Shown here: piece after piece, positions 11,819-23,477 of the stretch
How the letters are laid out: each line of letters opens with the position of its first letter
Position numbering within the stretch: the first letter of the stretch is position 1
Assembly: GCF_036884655.1 (NCBI RefSeq)
Contig: NC_088338.1
Location: forward strand, 4,969,501-5,033,500
Direction of reading: 5' to 3'
DNA length: 64,000 bases
Origin: Musa acuminata AAA Group
Taxonomy: Eukaryota > Streptophyta > Magnoliopsida > Zingiberales > Musaceae
The notes under the pieces: model-generated
Database searches by the model: none
Seen by the model: the letters and a program-made list of their open reading frames with translations, nothing else
What the model was told of the DNA's origin: nothing
Translations under genes and position numbers: made by a program

Positions 11819-13440
11819 GCTAGTCATAGATACAGTGCAAGTCAATCACATAAGTGATGACATGTGTGACATAATACACATTCTTTTTGTATATTATAAT
11901 TTAACATTTTTATCACTTTATATTTATTGTTACATATATGTATATATATTGTAATATTCATGGATTTGTGCAATAAGAATCAGATCGTGATGAGATCATG
12001 ATAATGAGATCGATTCACCTATAAATACATATCCTAAATAATCATGGTCATAGATTACTCGAGAGGGACAACGAGATAACCGATAGACTAGTATGATATA
12101 TACCCATCTATATTATGGAGGCAGTTGGTCTCATAACTACTCATGTGAGGATACTAAGGATACAATGTAAGTGCTTATTAGAGAATGAGTTCATTGATTG
12201 ATCCGCTCATAGAATAATGGATGATTGATGATGCCTTATTATTAAACAACGATTCCGTAGTCCTAGTAGTATATCTGGTTCTTAGACTTGAGACACCAAA
12301 GATATCCTGTCTGAGTACTCCACTCTTTGATACCAGACTTATAGGTTTGGAAGTTTCAAATCCAGTACAACTGGTTATTGGGAGTGGCAGCCAATCATAC
12401 GAGGGCTATTGAGTGTCGATAGAGGATCATCCGCTCTCGGTATTATGAGAGGAATATCCTATATATTCTTGCTTAAACAAATCATTGGTCAATGTCATTA
12501 AGATTGAGAGAGAAAGATTTCTCCGGGAGAATCCTATTATAACGATACTCGAGAAGAAATCATATGGGCATGACAGTAACATGTCCAGTATATGGTCTTT
12601 GAGATATTAAATGGACGAGGGACTGTAGGTACATGGTAATCGAGGACATATAGATCCAAAAGATTGGAATCCACTGTATCGTTTGGGGACTGCATCGTAA
12701 TGGCCTAGTACGTCCGTAGTCGATGAGTCGAGTGAATTATTATGGAGATAATAATTCACTGAGCTAGAAGGAGTTCTAACAGATATTACTTACAGTCAGC
12801 TTAATATTGAGCCTAGAGAGTCATATACATATGGTAAGTGTTGCAACGAGAAGATGTTCAAATATGAGATATCCGTTGGAGCGCCTATATTATTGGATAT
12901 CCAATAAGCTTCTAAATTATTAGATCTCATGGATGAGATTAAATATGAGCTAATAAGAGATTATTTGGTAGAGACTCACTAGTCTAAGAGGCTTGGATAA
13001 TTGGATGGAGATCCAGTACCCAATAGGCTATGATCCATTAAGGTTAATTGGGGGCATCTATAAATAAGAGGGAACTAAAGGCCCATAGGCTAGGGTTTCT
13101 TAGTTGCCACCTACTATTCTCCTCTCCCCTTCTCCTCCTTAGAGAGTAGGCATGGAGATTTGTGGAGCATCGTTACAGTCCTGCTGTATGGATCACCGCT
13201 AGAGAGGAGGACACTTGACCTCATTCATCCATTTATATAGACTTACGATAATGAACACGTATTGAAAAATTTGGGATTTAGGGATATACAATCTCCCTAG
13301 GTAACATAACTATCTCATACGTGGTTTTCTATTTCGCGGGTTTTGTGCACCAATCTACTTGCGACGATGAACAAGTATTGAAAATTTTGGGTTTTTTTTT
13401 ACGTTCTTCCGTTGTGCATGTGATGTCGCGCCTAGATTTT
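11819..13440 (+). mobile_element. Near full-length LTR, plus orientation
   Basis: Inverted copy of the LTR at 9000-10577, from GCTAGTCATAGATACAGTGC to the end CCTAGATTTTCCTA (about 1.62 kb). The two copies are diverged by scattered substitutions and small indels. No gag-pol is present next to it, so it is a solo LTR or an element end joined to a rearranged locus. Confidence 0.65.
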
Positions 13441-13835
13441 CCTATATAAATGTGGAAGAAGTATTTTGGGATTGGGGTGCTAGAAGGTTGAGGTACTAGA
13501 AAATCAATGCGCCTAAAGGATGAGATACTCGAGAACTAACCTACCTTCAAGAAAAAGATCAAAAACCGACTAGCCTTAAAAGAAAAGGCTTAGGCTAAGA
13601 AGAAGCTCATAAATAATACCTTGGAGGCTCAAATGGAGATAATGAGCCCCATCACCATAACTAGTGAGGATTTGTAGAGAGGGGATTAAATCTGAAGAGA
13701 CATTAATCAATGAAGAACTACCTCATAAAGCATAAAAGCGATCGATATGTGAAAGCCATCTCAAAAAGCACAAAAGTTATCAATATATAAAGACCACATT
13801 TAAAAGTACAAAAGTGACCAATAGTAAAGGCTATC

Positions 13836-14300
13836 TCGAAAGATACCTACCACAACAACAGGCATAAAGCAAAATTTGCTTAAGATGCGTGGGTCGGTAA
13901 AATTAGACTCGAAGAAACCTACAATAGTGAGAGACACAAGACAAAATATGCCCAAAACACATGAGTTGGTGAAACCATACCCATGTAGAAAGAAACCTAT
14001 CACAATTTAAGACACAAGGAAAAATGAGCCTAAGATACGTGAGTCAATAAAACTCAACCCATATATTAAGAAACCCACTATGATATAAGGCATAAGACCA
14101 AATATGCTCGAGATACGTGAGTCAGTGAAGCTCCACCCATGCAAGAAGAAACTCGTTACGACGAGAGGTACAATGTATAATGTGTCAAGACATGAGTCGA
14201 GAAAGCCCAACCCACATAGGGAGAAACTCATTATGATAGAAAGCACAAGGTAAAATATGTCTGATGCATAAGTCAAAAATACCCAATCCAGAAGAAGAGA
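13836..14300. repeat. Minisatellite, 78-bp unit, about six copies
   Basis: Successive units begin GAAACCTAC (13914), GAAACCTATC (13992), GAAACCCACT (14070), GAAACTCGTT (14148) and GAAACTCATT (14223), giving spacings of 78, 78, 78 and 75 bp. A more diverged unit precedes them from about 13836. Shared internal phrases are CATAAGRCAAAATATG, ACRYGAGTC and CTCAACCCAT. All spacings are multiples of three, and the minus strand is open in one frame from 14321 to 13800 except for one stop at 14004-14006. That frame gives a hydrophobic 26-residue repeat (core like DSRILGSFFLVS). A protein role is not shown. Confidence 0.8.
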
Positions 14301-14339
14301 ATCCTCAAAAGCATAGGTCAAACAAAGTTAGAAAAACCT

Positions 14340-15376
14340 AACCCACTTAAAGCATGGCTTATATAAGACATGCAGATCAGAAAAACCTAACTCACTCGAG
14401 GTTTAACCTAAAGTAGAGGGGTTGATGCCAACCCCCCTTGTCGCTCGACGGAAATGGGTATACCATTGACCTCCTCCACCAACCACGGGGAAGGGGCAAT
14501 GCGACCCATAATAACAAAACGGTCAAACGATAATAAATTATGTATAAAATCATCGTATATATTTTGGTTAATTTTAAAGGTGTTTGATTGGACGTCAACA
14601 AAATAGTTGTGAATATGTTTTGGACAGTAAGGTGTATTTGTTTTTACTCGAGGTTCCATAATAACAAAACAATTTTGCTATCAATCCCAATATCTTATGA
14701 TTTAGTTCACCGGCCAATTAATTGTCCTCCATCCGCATTCCCGCATCGACATTTCATGTCACATCCCTACATCGATTCGTCATCTTTACGAACCACACCG
14801 ATCAATATATACTAGATGATAATATAGGTGAAAGAGCGCTATGAAGCCTCGGCAAAATTATGCTTGCACCTCCACAGGTAATGCTCTCATGGCTCAACTT
14901 CTAAGATGACAAACCTCATCAATCTGATAAGTGATGTTAAAAGAGATTTATCGGCTCCTATAGTTATAGGTTCACTCCGCCATTAAAAACTGCTCCTACC
15001 AAAGCATAGAAAAGTCTCTGACATCACACACGATGCAGTAGGTTTTTTATGGGGTGATATACTAATAATTCTTTTTGAAACCATCCAAGAGTTAATATCC
15101 AAGAAGACCACACTATCACAACATCATAAGAAGCTCCCAAAACAATAGACGTGTGCTGTAAATGTCTTAATCTTAAGACGTGGTCCTATACATCACCGTT
15201 TCTCTTAGAATTGAATGATAAAAGGTATTCGTTGACTCGATCATGTGAATCTGTTGACTTAACACGTTGACATGAGAATAATGAACCTGAGAAAGATGCA
15301 GTCCTAGTGATGATGTCGAACGTGGTGAGAACAGCTACTGGCTAACGCTCGTACAAACCGAGCCGCTCATCTGATT
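14340..15376. other. Intergenic, downstream of the UNC-13-like gene
   Basis: No coding gene seen. A 15-bp direct repeat (CCATAATAACAAAAC) occurs near 14505 and again near 14655 and may mark an old insertion or slippage. The part next to 15376 should hold the 3' UTR of the UNC-13-like gene. Confidence 0.4.
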
Positions 15377-18300
15377 TCACCTCCTCTTCGGCAGCTCGAA
15401 CGCCTTCTTCAGGAATCGGTTGGCGGCGTCGTCGTTCCGGTGGCACAACACCCGGAGCATCGTGTTGGGGTCAGAGCAATGCCACTTGCCTGTAGTTGGC
15501 GGCATGGGTACCGTCTCCAGCGATCTCCCCAGCCCGCTGGCCTCGCATGCCGCGATGCTGAAGTCTTCCACCAGCTTCTCTGTCGGCAGTCTCATCAGCG
15601 CCAACACCCCCTCCACCACCTCCGCTTGTTGTTCTACCACCTCCTCCGCCACCAGCCCCTTCCCGCACCCCAGAAACATATGCTTCAAGCTCATGAAGTC
15701 CTCCACCAACATGTCGTAGTCCCCCCTCGTGAAAGCCCTCCCGCTGCCTCCGGCCAATAGCACCATCAAAAATGCTCCGAACGACGCCTTCATCACTTCG
15801 CACACCGCTTGCGGTTGTGCCCCGTCGATTAGCACCGATGTCAGATATGTTAGATTCTGGTTTAGCACTCGGAGGGTCGGATGTATTCGAGCATGGTATA
15901 CGCTGCCAAAGTATAACGAGTCATAGAAGGAGTGAGAAGAATCAACGAAGATGAGCCGGAAGGCGGCTAGCTCAGCTACGTGGAGGATGACAGAGTGAAT
16001 GGAAGAGTGGGCGCCGTCAAAGTGGCGGTGGGAGGGTAGGGGAGAACAATGGGAGGAGAAGGACTCGTCTATGGTGTGGAGGCAGCCTAGAAAGTACTGG
16101 AGTGTGTTGAGGCGGACGCAAAGGCGTTGGGTGCCGCGGCTTGCAGTGTGGCGGTGGTTGGTGGTGCTGTCGCCCGGTGCCGGGAAGGGCCTGCAGACGA
16201 GGACGAGGCTGGGGTCGGCGCCGACAGTGCAAGGGGCGGCCGCCCTCTTCCACAGCTGGGCGACCATCGAGTCCTGGTTGCACCTGGTCAGCGGAGGGAG
16301 CGCTGGAATAAAGCTTTCCTTTGAACCTATCAGTGTTAGAGACATCAGTAGCACAAGTCCTTTGTCTTCAACGTGCGAGAGAGGGAGACTTACCACATGA
16401 TGCGGCAAAGGAGCAGTACTCCTTAAACAGAGTATCCAAACCATCAGCAAGGTCTCGGCCCAATTCATCTTTTGCTTCTACTTGGATCTCAAAGAACTCA
16501 TCCACCGTCATCTTGGCTAGCTGCATTAGATCCACTGCAGACTCCGCATATGGCTCTGATTTGGACTTGGGATTCCAACTCTGCTACAATTGCATTGCGC
16601 GGAGTTAAAGTTCGAACGTAAGAAGGATTCTACCAGTGGCCCTACGGTGAACTCACCTCAGTCTCCTTAGCTCTGTTAAAGCACCCTCTTGCCATCCTCA
16701 GTCTATCGTCTACCCAACGCTTGATAAGGTTAAAGATGATGGAGTCTACTTGGTAGGGAATCATCTCGCTTAAGATCCCCTTCCCTCCGCCTTCAGCCCC
16801 TGCGGAATCCTCTGCTGCCATTTGAATCAGAACCTTCTCTAGATTCCCTGCGGTATGCAAAACTCTGACCAACTCATTTGTTAGAACTGAAGTTTTGAGC
16901 AAGTACTGCTTCAACACGGCGCCATAGCAGCTGTGGAGGGTCACCACTGCGACAGCAGTTGGATTTGGATACCACCTCTTTAGCAATGGACTGTAGTTCT
17001 CCTTCTCCAACAGGGCCAATTCCTCTGTCTCTTTCGCCAGTTTTATTAAGGCCTCTTGCGGATCCTCCTCATCCACCACTCTGCTATCAACCTTTCCATT
17101 ACAGTTTTCTTGTGCCTGCAATCACTAGGCACACACAGCATGTCATGATAAATGATTCTAGAAATTGAAGAGTTCATCATGGCTTCTGAAATGAAAAGAA
17201 TGGATCATTTGAGAGACGGTGATGCTGACCTTGGTGAATGCGCACTTCAAAGAAGCCCTAATAAATCGATCTACGCAGTTTATGGGTGAGAAATCGTCCG
17301 CATCTCCTCCGGTGTCAAGTTTGAGAAGCATCCCCACACTTGCATTGCTCGATGTCTCCTCACTGATGATCTTTGCCGTCGAGAATGCCAAACACAACAC
17401 GTTATCCATCATTTCAATCCTGCCTCCTTTCTCTAACGCCTCATGATAGTCCAACAGCTTCTTCTCCGCCCACGCCTTCAGCGAGGCCATTGTGGGGAGT
17501 AAGACCTTCACGTAGCCCGATTCCCTTTCGGGCCTCATGGCATCGTTGGCCACCTCGTCCAGCAGCGCCAATGTCGCACCCATCAAGTCAGGCTCCACTA
17601 GCCCGGTCCTTACGTACTGCTCGAAGAGGACCCAAGTGAAGCACACAGTGTGGACCATCTTATTGATCCCTAGGGTTGCCCATGTCTTCTTCATCAGCTC
17701 CAGCAGCTCATCCACCTCATCTAGTATCACTGTCTTATCCTTGAGGTCGAAGATGGAGCGAAGCAGGGAGAGGTAGAGATGTATGTTGAAGGGGAATCCA
17801 TCAGCCCAGTGACACGCTTCAACTGGAGTCGCATTCTGGTAGCGCCACGCTAAGGCCATGACACAGTTGCACACGTTGCGCATGGCCTCCGAGTGCTTGC
17901 TGGTGTCGATGGGCTTCAGCTCGCTCGCGGTCAGGATCTCCCTGAGACGAAGTCCTGAGGAGTTCAAGCGGTCACAAGGTGCCCAAGAGTGCAAGACGAG
18001 TCCTGCTTCCAAGATTTTGAGCTGCCGACGTTGCCAACGATGGTATTCGTTAGAATCAACAAAGTCAGGTGGCCTTAGGTGGCGAAGGAGCTCTAGCGGA
18101 AGGATGATCGTCTCTGCTTGCCTGCCTACCTGATGAAGAAGAACAGATCAACAGTAGGTTACCACAAGCACGACAAAACCACCATGTGATCGATGAAAAT
18201 TTTAGTCTGCGTGATCCTAGCATTGCAAGCATTTCGTTGCGCAGAGGGAGAAAGGAGGTGGAACAACCGATCGACCTGGCCTGCGAGGAAGCGCATGAGG

Positions 18301-18782
18301 GTCTTCCTCAGGCGGGTGTCGCTCTGCTCGGTCACCCCCATCTGGTGCCGCATTATCTCCGCCGACGTCATCGGCCGCTGCTTCTGCTTTCCGGCAGGTG
18401 ACAACGCTGTCGCCGTCCCTGCCGCCGAGGGCAGCGTCACCGGAGATCCCGAGTTGACCATGGTCCTCATCGGCGCCGCCAGCCTCCCTCTAAGGCCCAG
18501 CGCGCCCTTCACCCGGCTCGTCGCTGACATGATCCCAGCGCCGGCCTTCGTCCCCGCGTCGCTGCCGTCGGCCGGGTGGCGGGAGGGCGGGGCGCGGCCG
18601 CTGGAGCCCTGGGAGAAGCGGCAGCAGGCGACGAAAAGCTCATAAGCGCTCTCCCTGAGCTCGTCCCTGCCGAGGGCGTCGAGCCGGCCGAAGGGCCATT
18701 GCAGCTCGCCCTCCTCTTCTTTCTCCTCCGGCTGCTCCTCCATGAAGGAGAAGCTCCCGGATCGGCGACGCCGACTTCCCAT
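15377..18782 (-). CDS. Plant UNC-13-like (DUF810) protein, five exons, 1001 aa
   Basis: Exons on the minus strand: 18782-18276, 18129-17230, 17115-16657, 16583-16394 and 16326-15377. All introns are GT-AG (146, 114, 73 and 67 bp) and the frame is kept throughout. The product belongs to the plant DUF810 family, whose studied member PATROL1 is a MUN-domain protein that helps deliver the plasma-membrane H+-ATPase. Family landmarks: LGRDELRESAYELFVACCRF (about residues 30-55), EIMRHQMGVTEQSDTRLRKT (about 140-160), the QRRQLKILEAGLVLHSW block, the middle YSPLLKRWYPNPTAVAVVTL, the SFIPALPPLTRCNQDS stretch, and the C-terminal MHD2-like helix region near 900-960. The length is close to family norms (about 950-1100). 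Exon 1 is very GC-rich, and later exons less so. The start MGSRRRRSGSFSF is the first in-frame ATG. The specific cargo is unknown. Confidence 0.93.
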
Positions 18783-20327
18783 TGTCCACCGGCAGCGGGG
18801 TGGCCGGTGCCTGCCGGTGGCTGTACCGTGCCCTTAGGTCACGGTGCACCGTACGACAAAGTAACAACGATCCGACAAAACATGCACAGATAAGACACCT
18901 TCGTCGGCATAAAATATGGAGACAAAAGCGGCAAGCATCACATCAATTTTATTTTAAAAATAAATTAAATAATCTTATTTGTCCGATAACACGAAAAATG
19001 CACATCTGCTTGCTTTTAATATTCCTTTTATTTTTCCCGAATGACAGATTAAAATTATTATTATTTGATAAAATTAATATTAATATTTTTTTATTTTTGT
19101 ATCGAAGTGTTGTGTTTTCCATCGATAAAAATGACGATATTAAGATAAATAAGATTATTTATTTTTTTAAAAATTATAAAAATATAATATAATTTTTTTA
19201 AGTATGAAAATTATGATATTAATAAGATTTAAATACATAACATAATATATAATATATAATTAGATTCATGTCTGTTATCGGATCAACGAGGTTGCAGTAC
19301 GTGAATCGTACATTACAATGAAGTGCACTTTCGATACACGCAATGAAGGTCATGTAAAAGAACAGCCTCTTTGTTGTTGCTGATATTTGGGTTAGTAAGC
19401 ATTTTCAGATTCATAAATCACAACTAATCATAAAATGAAAAGATTTATCGTGAACAAACGAAACATTCCAAAAAGACTTCTGAGAAAATATTAAAATTTA
19501 TGATTTAATTATTTAATAAATATCTATGATGAGAAGAGTAAGATGTGAGAATATATTTTTCTCATGTAGAGATGATGAGAAATTTTTTTTATTTATATTT
19601 ATATAAGAATGTGAGTGGGGATTGAGTGAGATGATTTAAGGGCTTTATATAACTCTAAATTCCCAACACTCGAAACACTAATAATTTACCGTAATATATA
19701 CTCATCTTGTCATCCTTGTTATTCTCCTACTTGAATATATGGCAACCAAATCCTTATTGTTTTCCTATTTGAATAAGTTGCAACCAAATCGAAGTAAATT
19801 TTATATCACTTTAGGTTAAATTAATAGGGCAATTAATTTTTTTCTCGAATAATCTCACAATTAAAAGTCGCCATCGATTTAATAATATAACGATCAATCC
19901 TAATTAAACAAAACCCAGGAGCAGAAAAGGACAGGTTTCCCAAGGCTTAGTCTATACCAACTACGTGTTCATTTCTGATTCGCGAAACGGATACGTCACG
20001 GCGAAATCGCGGTCTTCACGACATTTAAGTCTCACCGCGGGTGCAGCGAACGCGAAGACGAGCTGGATTTCCGCGGGCTTTTAATAGAGAGAGAAGAAAC
20101 AAAATTAAACGAACAAATAACATAGGAATCGAGGCCGATGATGGCCGTTCCAACCCATCGAATTTTTCTTTTCCCATTCTTTATCTTGTGTTTGTAGATT
20201 TTTTCCTACCAAATCTGTCCCCAATTATTGTTGTTTTTTGATCTGTTTGTTCGATAATTTTTCTGGTGTTGGGAGGAAGTAGGCTCCGGTGACCAATTCC
20301 AACCCCGAAGCCGATTTCTGTGTTGAT
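18783..20327. promoter_or_regulatory. Divergent intergenic region between UNC-13-like gene and kinase gene
   Basis: The two flanking genes are transcribed away from this 1.5-kb gap, so it must contain both promoters. The centre (18950-19900) is strongly AT-rich with no conserved frame. The right part (19980-20130) has GC-rich CGCGAAACG/CCGCGG motifs typical of a plant 5' region, followed by the pyrimidine-rich leader of the kinase gene. Individual promoter elements cannot be fixed. Confidence 0.5.
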
Positions 20328-23300
20328 ATGGAGGTAAGGCAATCCGTGTTCTTTGATTCTCCAAGGTTCGTCGCTTTTGTGTTTGATGAAAATCCCATGG
20401 GGGTTCTTGGTGTGATTCGCGTTTGGGATGCCATGACGGATGGTGTTTGATGAAAATCCTATGGCAGCGTGGTGGTGGTAGCCACCGTGTCAAATTTAAC
20501 GCCGCCAAGGAGATTGAGTCCCCTCGCTTCCGCGCCATTCTCCGTGCTACGAGCGGCCGCCGGAAGCGGGCCCCCACCGACGTCAAGAGTTTCTCCCATG
20601 AGTTGAATTCCAAAAGAACCCACCACATCCCGATCCGCAAGCTCCGAGGTCTCAGCAGCCCGGAGGTGATGCATTGCCTCGTTCTTATTCTCTTGCTTTG
20701 TGTTTTAGTTTAAGTTGGATCTTGATGACAAATCGCTTTATTTCATTCAATGCCATGGTTGTTTTATAGGAAATAATGGGTGTGATTCGCTCGAAATTCA
20801 AACGGTTGAAGGAAGAAGTTGACTCGGAGTTAGGCGTATTGGCGGGCGATTTGGTGGGCATACTCGAAAAGGACACGGATGCACATCCTGAATGGCGGGA
20901 GCCTCTGGAGGATCTTCTGGTGGTAACCCAGAATTGTGCAGAGATGTCGCCAGATGAATTCTGGTCAAGTTGTGAGGGGATAGTCCAGAATCTGGATGAC
21001 CGCCGCCAGGAACTGCCAATGGGCACGCTCAAGCAAGTCCATACTCGCATTCTTTTCATCCTCACTAGGTGCACTAGGTTGATTCAGTTCCAGAAAGAGG
21101 GTGCTTACAGAGAGCACGAACATATTCTCGGGCTACACCAGCTTAGCGACCTGGGATTTTATCCTGAATCGAGAGATGGGAGCTTCAAGATCTCATTGGG
21201 TTCTAAGGATACAAAGGAAAGGATCATCATGAAGAGGATCCAAGAGCATAGGTTCCTTAATCATGATTTTTCTAGTCAACAAATAGATTCTCCTTCTAGT
21301 AGAGCTAGGATTTCGTCCTGGAAGAAGCTTCCATCAGCGAATGAGAAGAATCAGAAGAGATTCCATGACAAGAATGAGTACCCCTCAAAAAAGGTTTTAG
21401 ATTCACTGCCACCGATAGAGAGAGCCAAATTGGCTTCTAGCACAGAAGACCTTGGGGTCCTAGCAAGTTCAACGGAACCATTGCCCGAGGCAGAAGAAGT
21501 AGCTTCTGCTGATTATTCTGGAGATCAACAAATTCCAGCTGATGTAAAGCCAAAAATGATATGTAGGATTTGTGATTTTGAGATACCGACTATATATGCC
21601 GAGGGTCATTTTAGAGTATGCACGATTGCTGATAGATGTTATTCAAAGGGTTTAACTATTGATGAGAGGCTGGATGGAGTTGCTGAAATACTTGAGAGAA
21701 TTCTGGCATCCTGCACACCAAAGAACACAGATATTGTAGAAATCCATGGTGAGGTTGTTAAAATTGGTGCTTCATGATTAAGTGAAGGATCAGATGTCCT
21801 GTCTATGAGTCATAATAACTTGTCCTATTTATCTTCTGCAGAAATTGTGGATAGGGTAGTTGTTGGTAATCTAATTGCAAGTAATTTGAATGAACTACCT
21901 GTAACGTCAAGCAATTCACGGAGTGCTTTATCATCAGGAAGTATGACCCCGCAATCACCAATAATGACACCACGAACTAGCCAGATTGATTTGCTGTTGC
22001 TTGGAACCAAGGCATTTGCTGATCATGAAAACTTTCAGCAGGTTTGTTTATTCTTAACCATATTATTTCACATAAGGCTGTCATAAATTTTCTGGTACCG
22101 AAGTTGGTTTAATAGTTGGTCTAGCAAATTATTCCTTACGCAACAATTGAGCGAGAAATTTACATCTTGATCATGCAAAATAATAGGCGAGGAACCTTGT
22201 TTCTTCTAATAGAAGTGCTTTTGTTTCTGTCATTCTTTCTCATCTTCCCAGCTATTGTTGCTTGCTTGGCATCCTTTGTGTTGCCCGAATGAACTATTGT
22301 ACTTGGGGTTTACTGAAGTTCAGCTACAAAACATCTTTATGCAAAAAAAAGAAGCTATAAATGTTTCAATATCTAGCCTTTAGCGTTTGATATTTGCTTA
22401 CTGTTTCTTAATCTGTTTGTAGACAAAAACCTTTGAGGGCTACCGATCTTTAAATAAGAAACTTAGTTTTTGAAAGAATGTATATATATCAAAAAGGAAA
22501 TGACCCAAGAATAGGCCTAATTAGTCATTGGATGTTTGTTATACCTTTAACCAAGTTTTTAACATTGATCCCGTAACAGTTTCAAGAACCATCAGACCAA
22601 TACAATCGGCAGGTGGTATATCACCTATACCATCAGTGCCATTGAATAAAAAAAAAAAAAATTATAGTGTCAACTATCAAGCTATGCATTTCAATATTGG
22701 TACACAAACTGGTATTCAAAACTTGCTTTCTAACAGTAGGTTCCCGTCATGACATTGTACAAATGCTACATTTTTTTCCTAAACTATATAATAGCACCAA
22801 ATTATGTCCAACCAAGCATTAGATCTCAGTCTAAATTTCTATATCATTGCCATTCCATTTAGAGGATCTAGTTCAGTGAAAATGACCTCAGCATTCTTTG
22901 AGTATTTTTTAGTATAAGTATTTCTATGTACATATCGTTGTATTCACTGATTCCTATCAATTTTACTTTATAGGATTTATTAACATAGTGTAGAATAAGA
23001 TACATGCCCCTTCAAATATCTAAATTTCAGTGCGACACCGGTCCCATTATTCTATCAGATAGTGGTGCCATTTCTATTGATGATATATCGACCTATGCCA
23101 CCTAATATAATTTCATAAAAAGTAAGTTGTATGGGTGTTGAACTATATGTTTCAATATCAATACTTGGTTAGATTGATAAATACTAGTTCATACTAACTG
23201 GTACAGTTGATATTTGTATTTTTATTCCCTCAAATGTGCATTCTAACAATAATTTTCTTTTAGAACAATAACTTTTCTTCTTTTATTTGGAACTAGATGG

Positions 23301-23428
23301 ACCATTTTTGGCAAATACAAATGACTCATAAAAGGAAATACTAATTTGGAGTTCTTTATAGCTATTCTTGGCAAATACGTTGATAACAATGAAGTGATTG
23401 TAATATAGAAAACAATAAAATACCTAAT

Positions 23429-23477
<49 letters not shown>

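Noticed and set aside
13836..14300. CRISPR array
   Set aside because: The 78-bp units are directly adjacent and diverged, with no constant-repeat/unique-spacer pattern, and this is a plant nuclear genome.
14505..14669. Insertion flanked by the 15-bp repeat CCATAATAACAAAAC
   Set aside because: The enclosed 150 bp has no transposon ends, so the repeat may be chance or slippage; it is noted only in the intergenic entry.
15420..18893. Many open frames on both strands over the UNC-13-like gene
   Set aside because: They are GC-driven shadows of the five real exons and do not match any family.
21775..21777. In-frame TGA in the kinase gene read as selenocysteine
   Set aside because: Land plants lack the selenocysteine insertion system, and a frame-preserving GT-AG segment explains the stop better.
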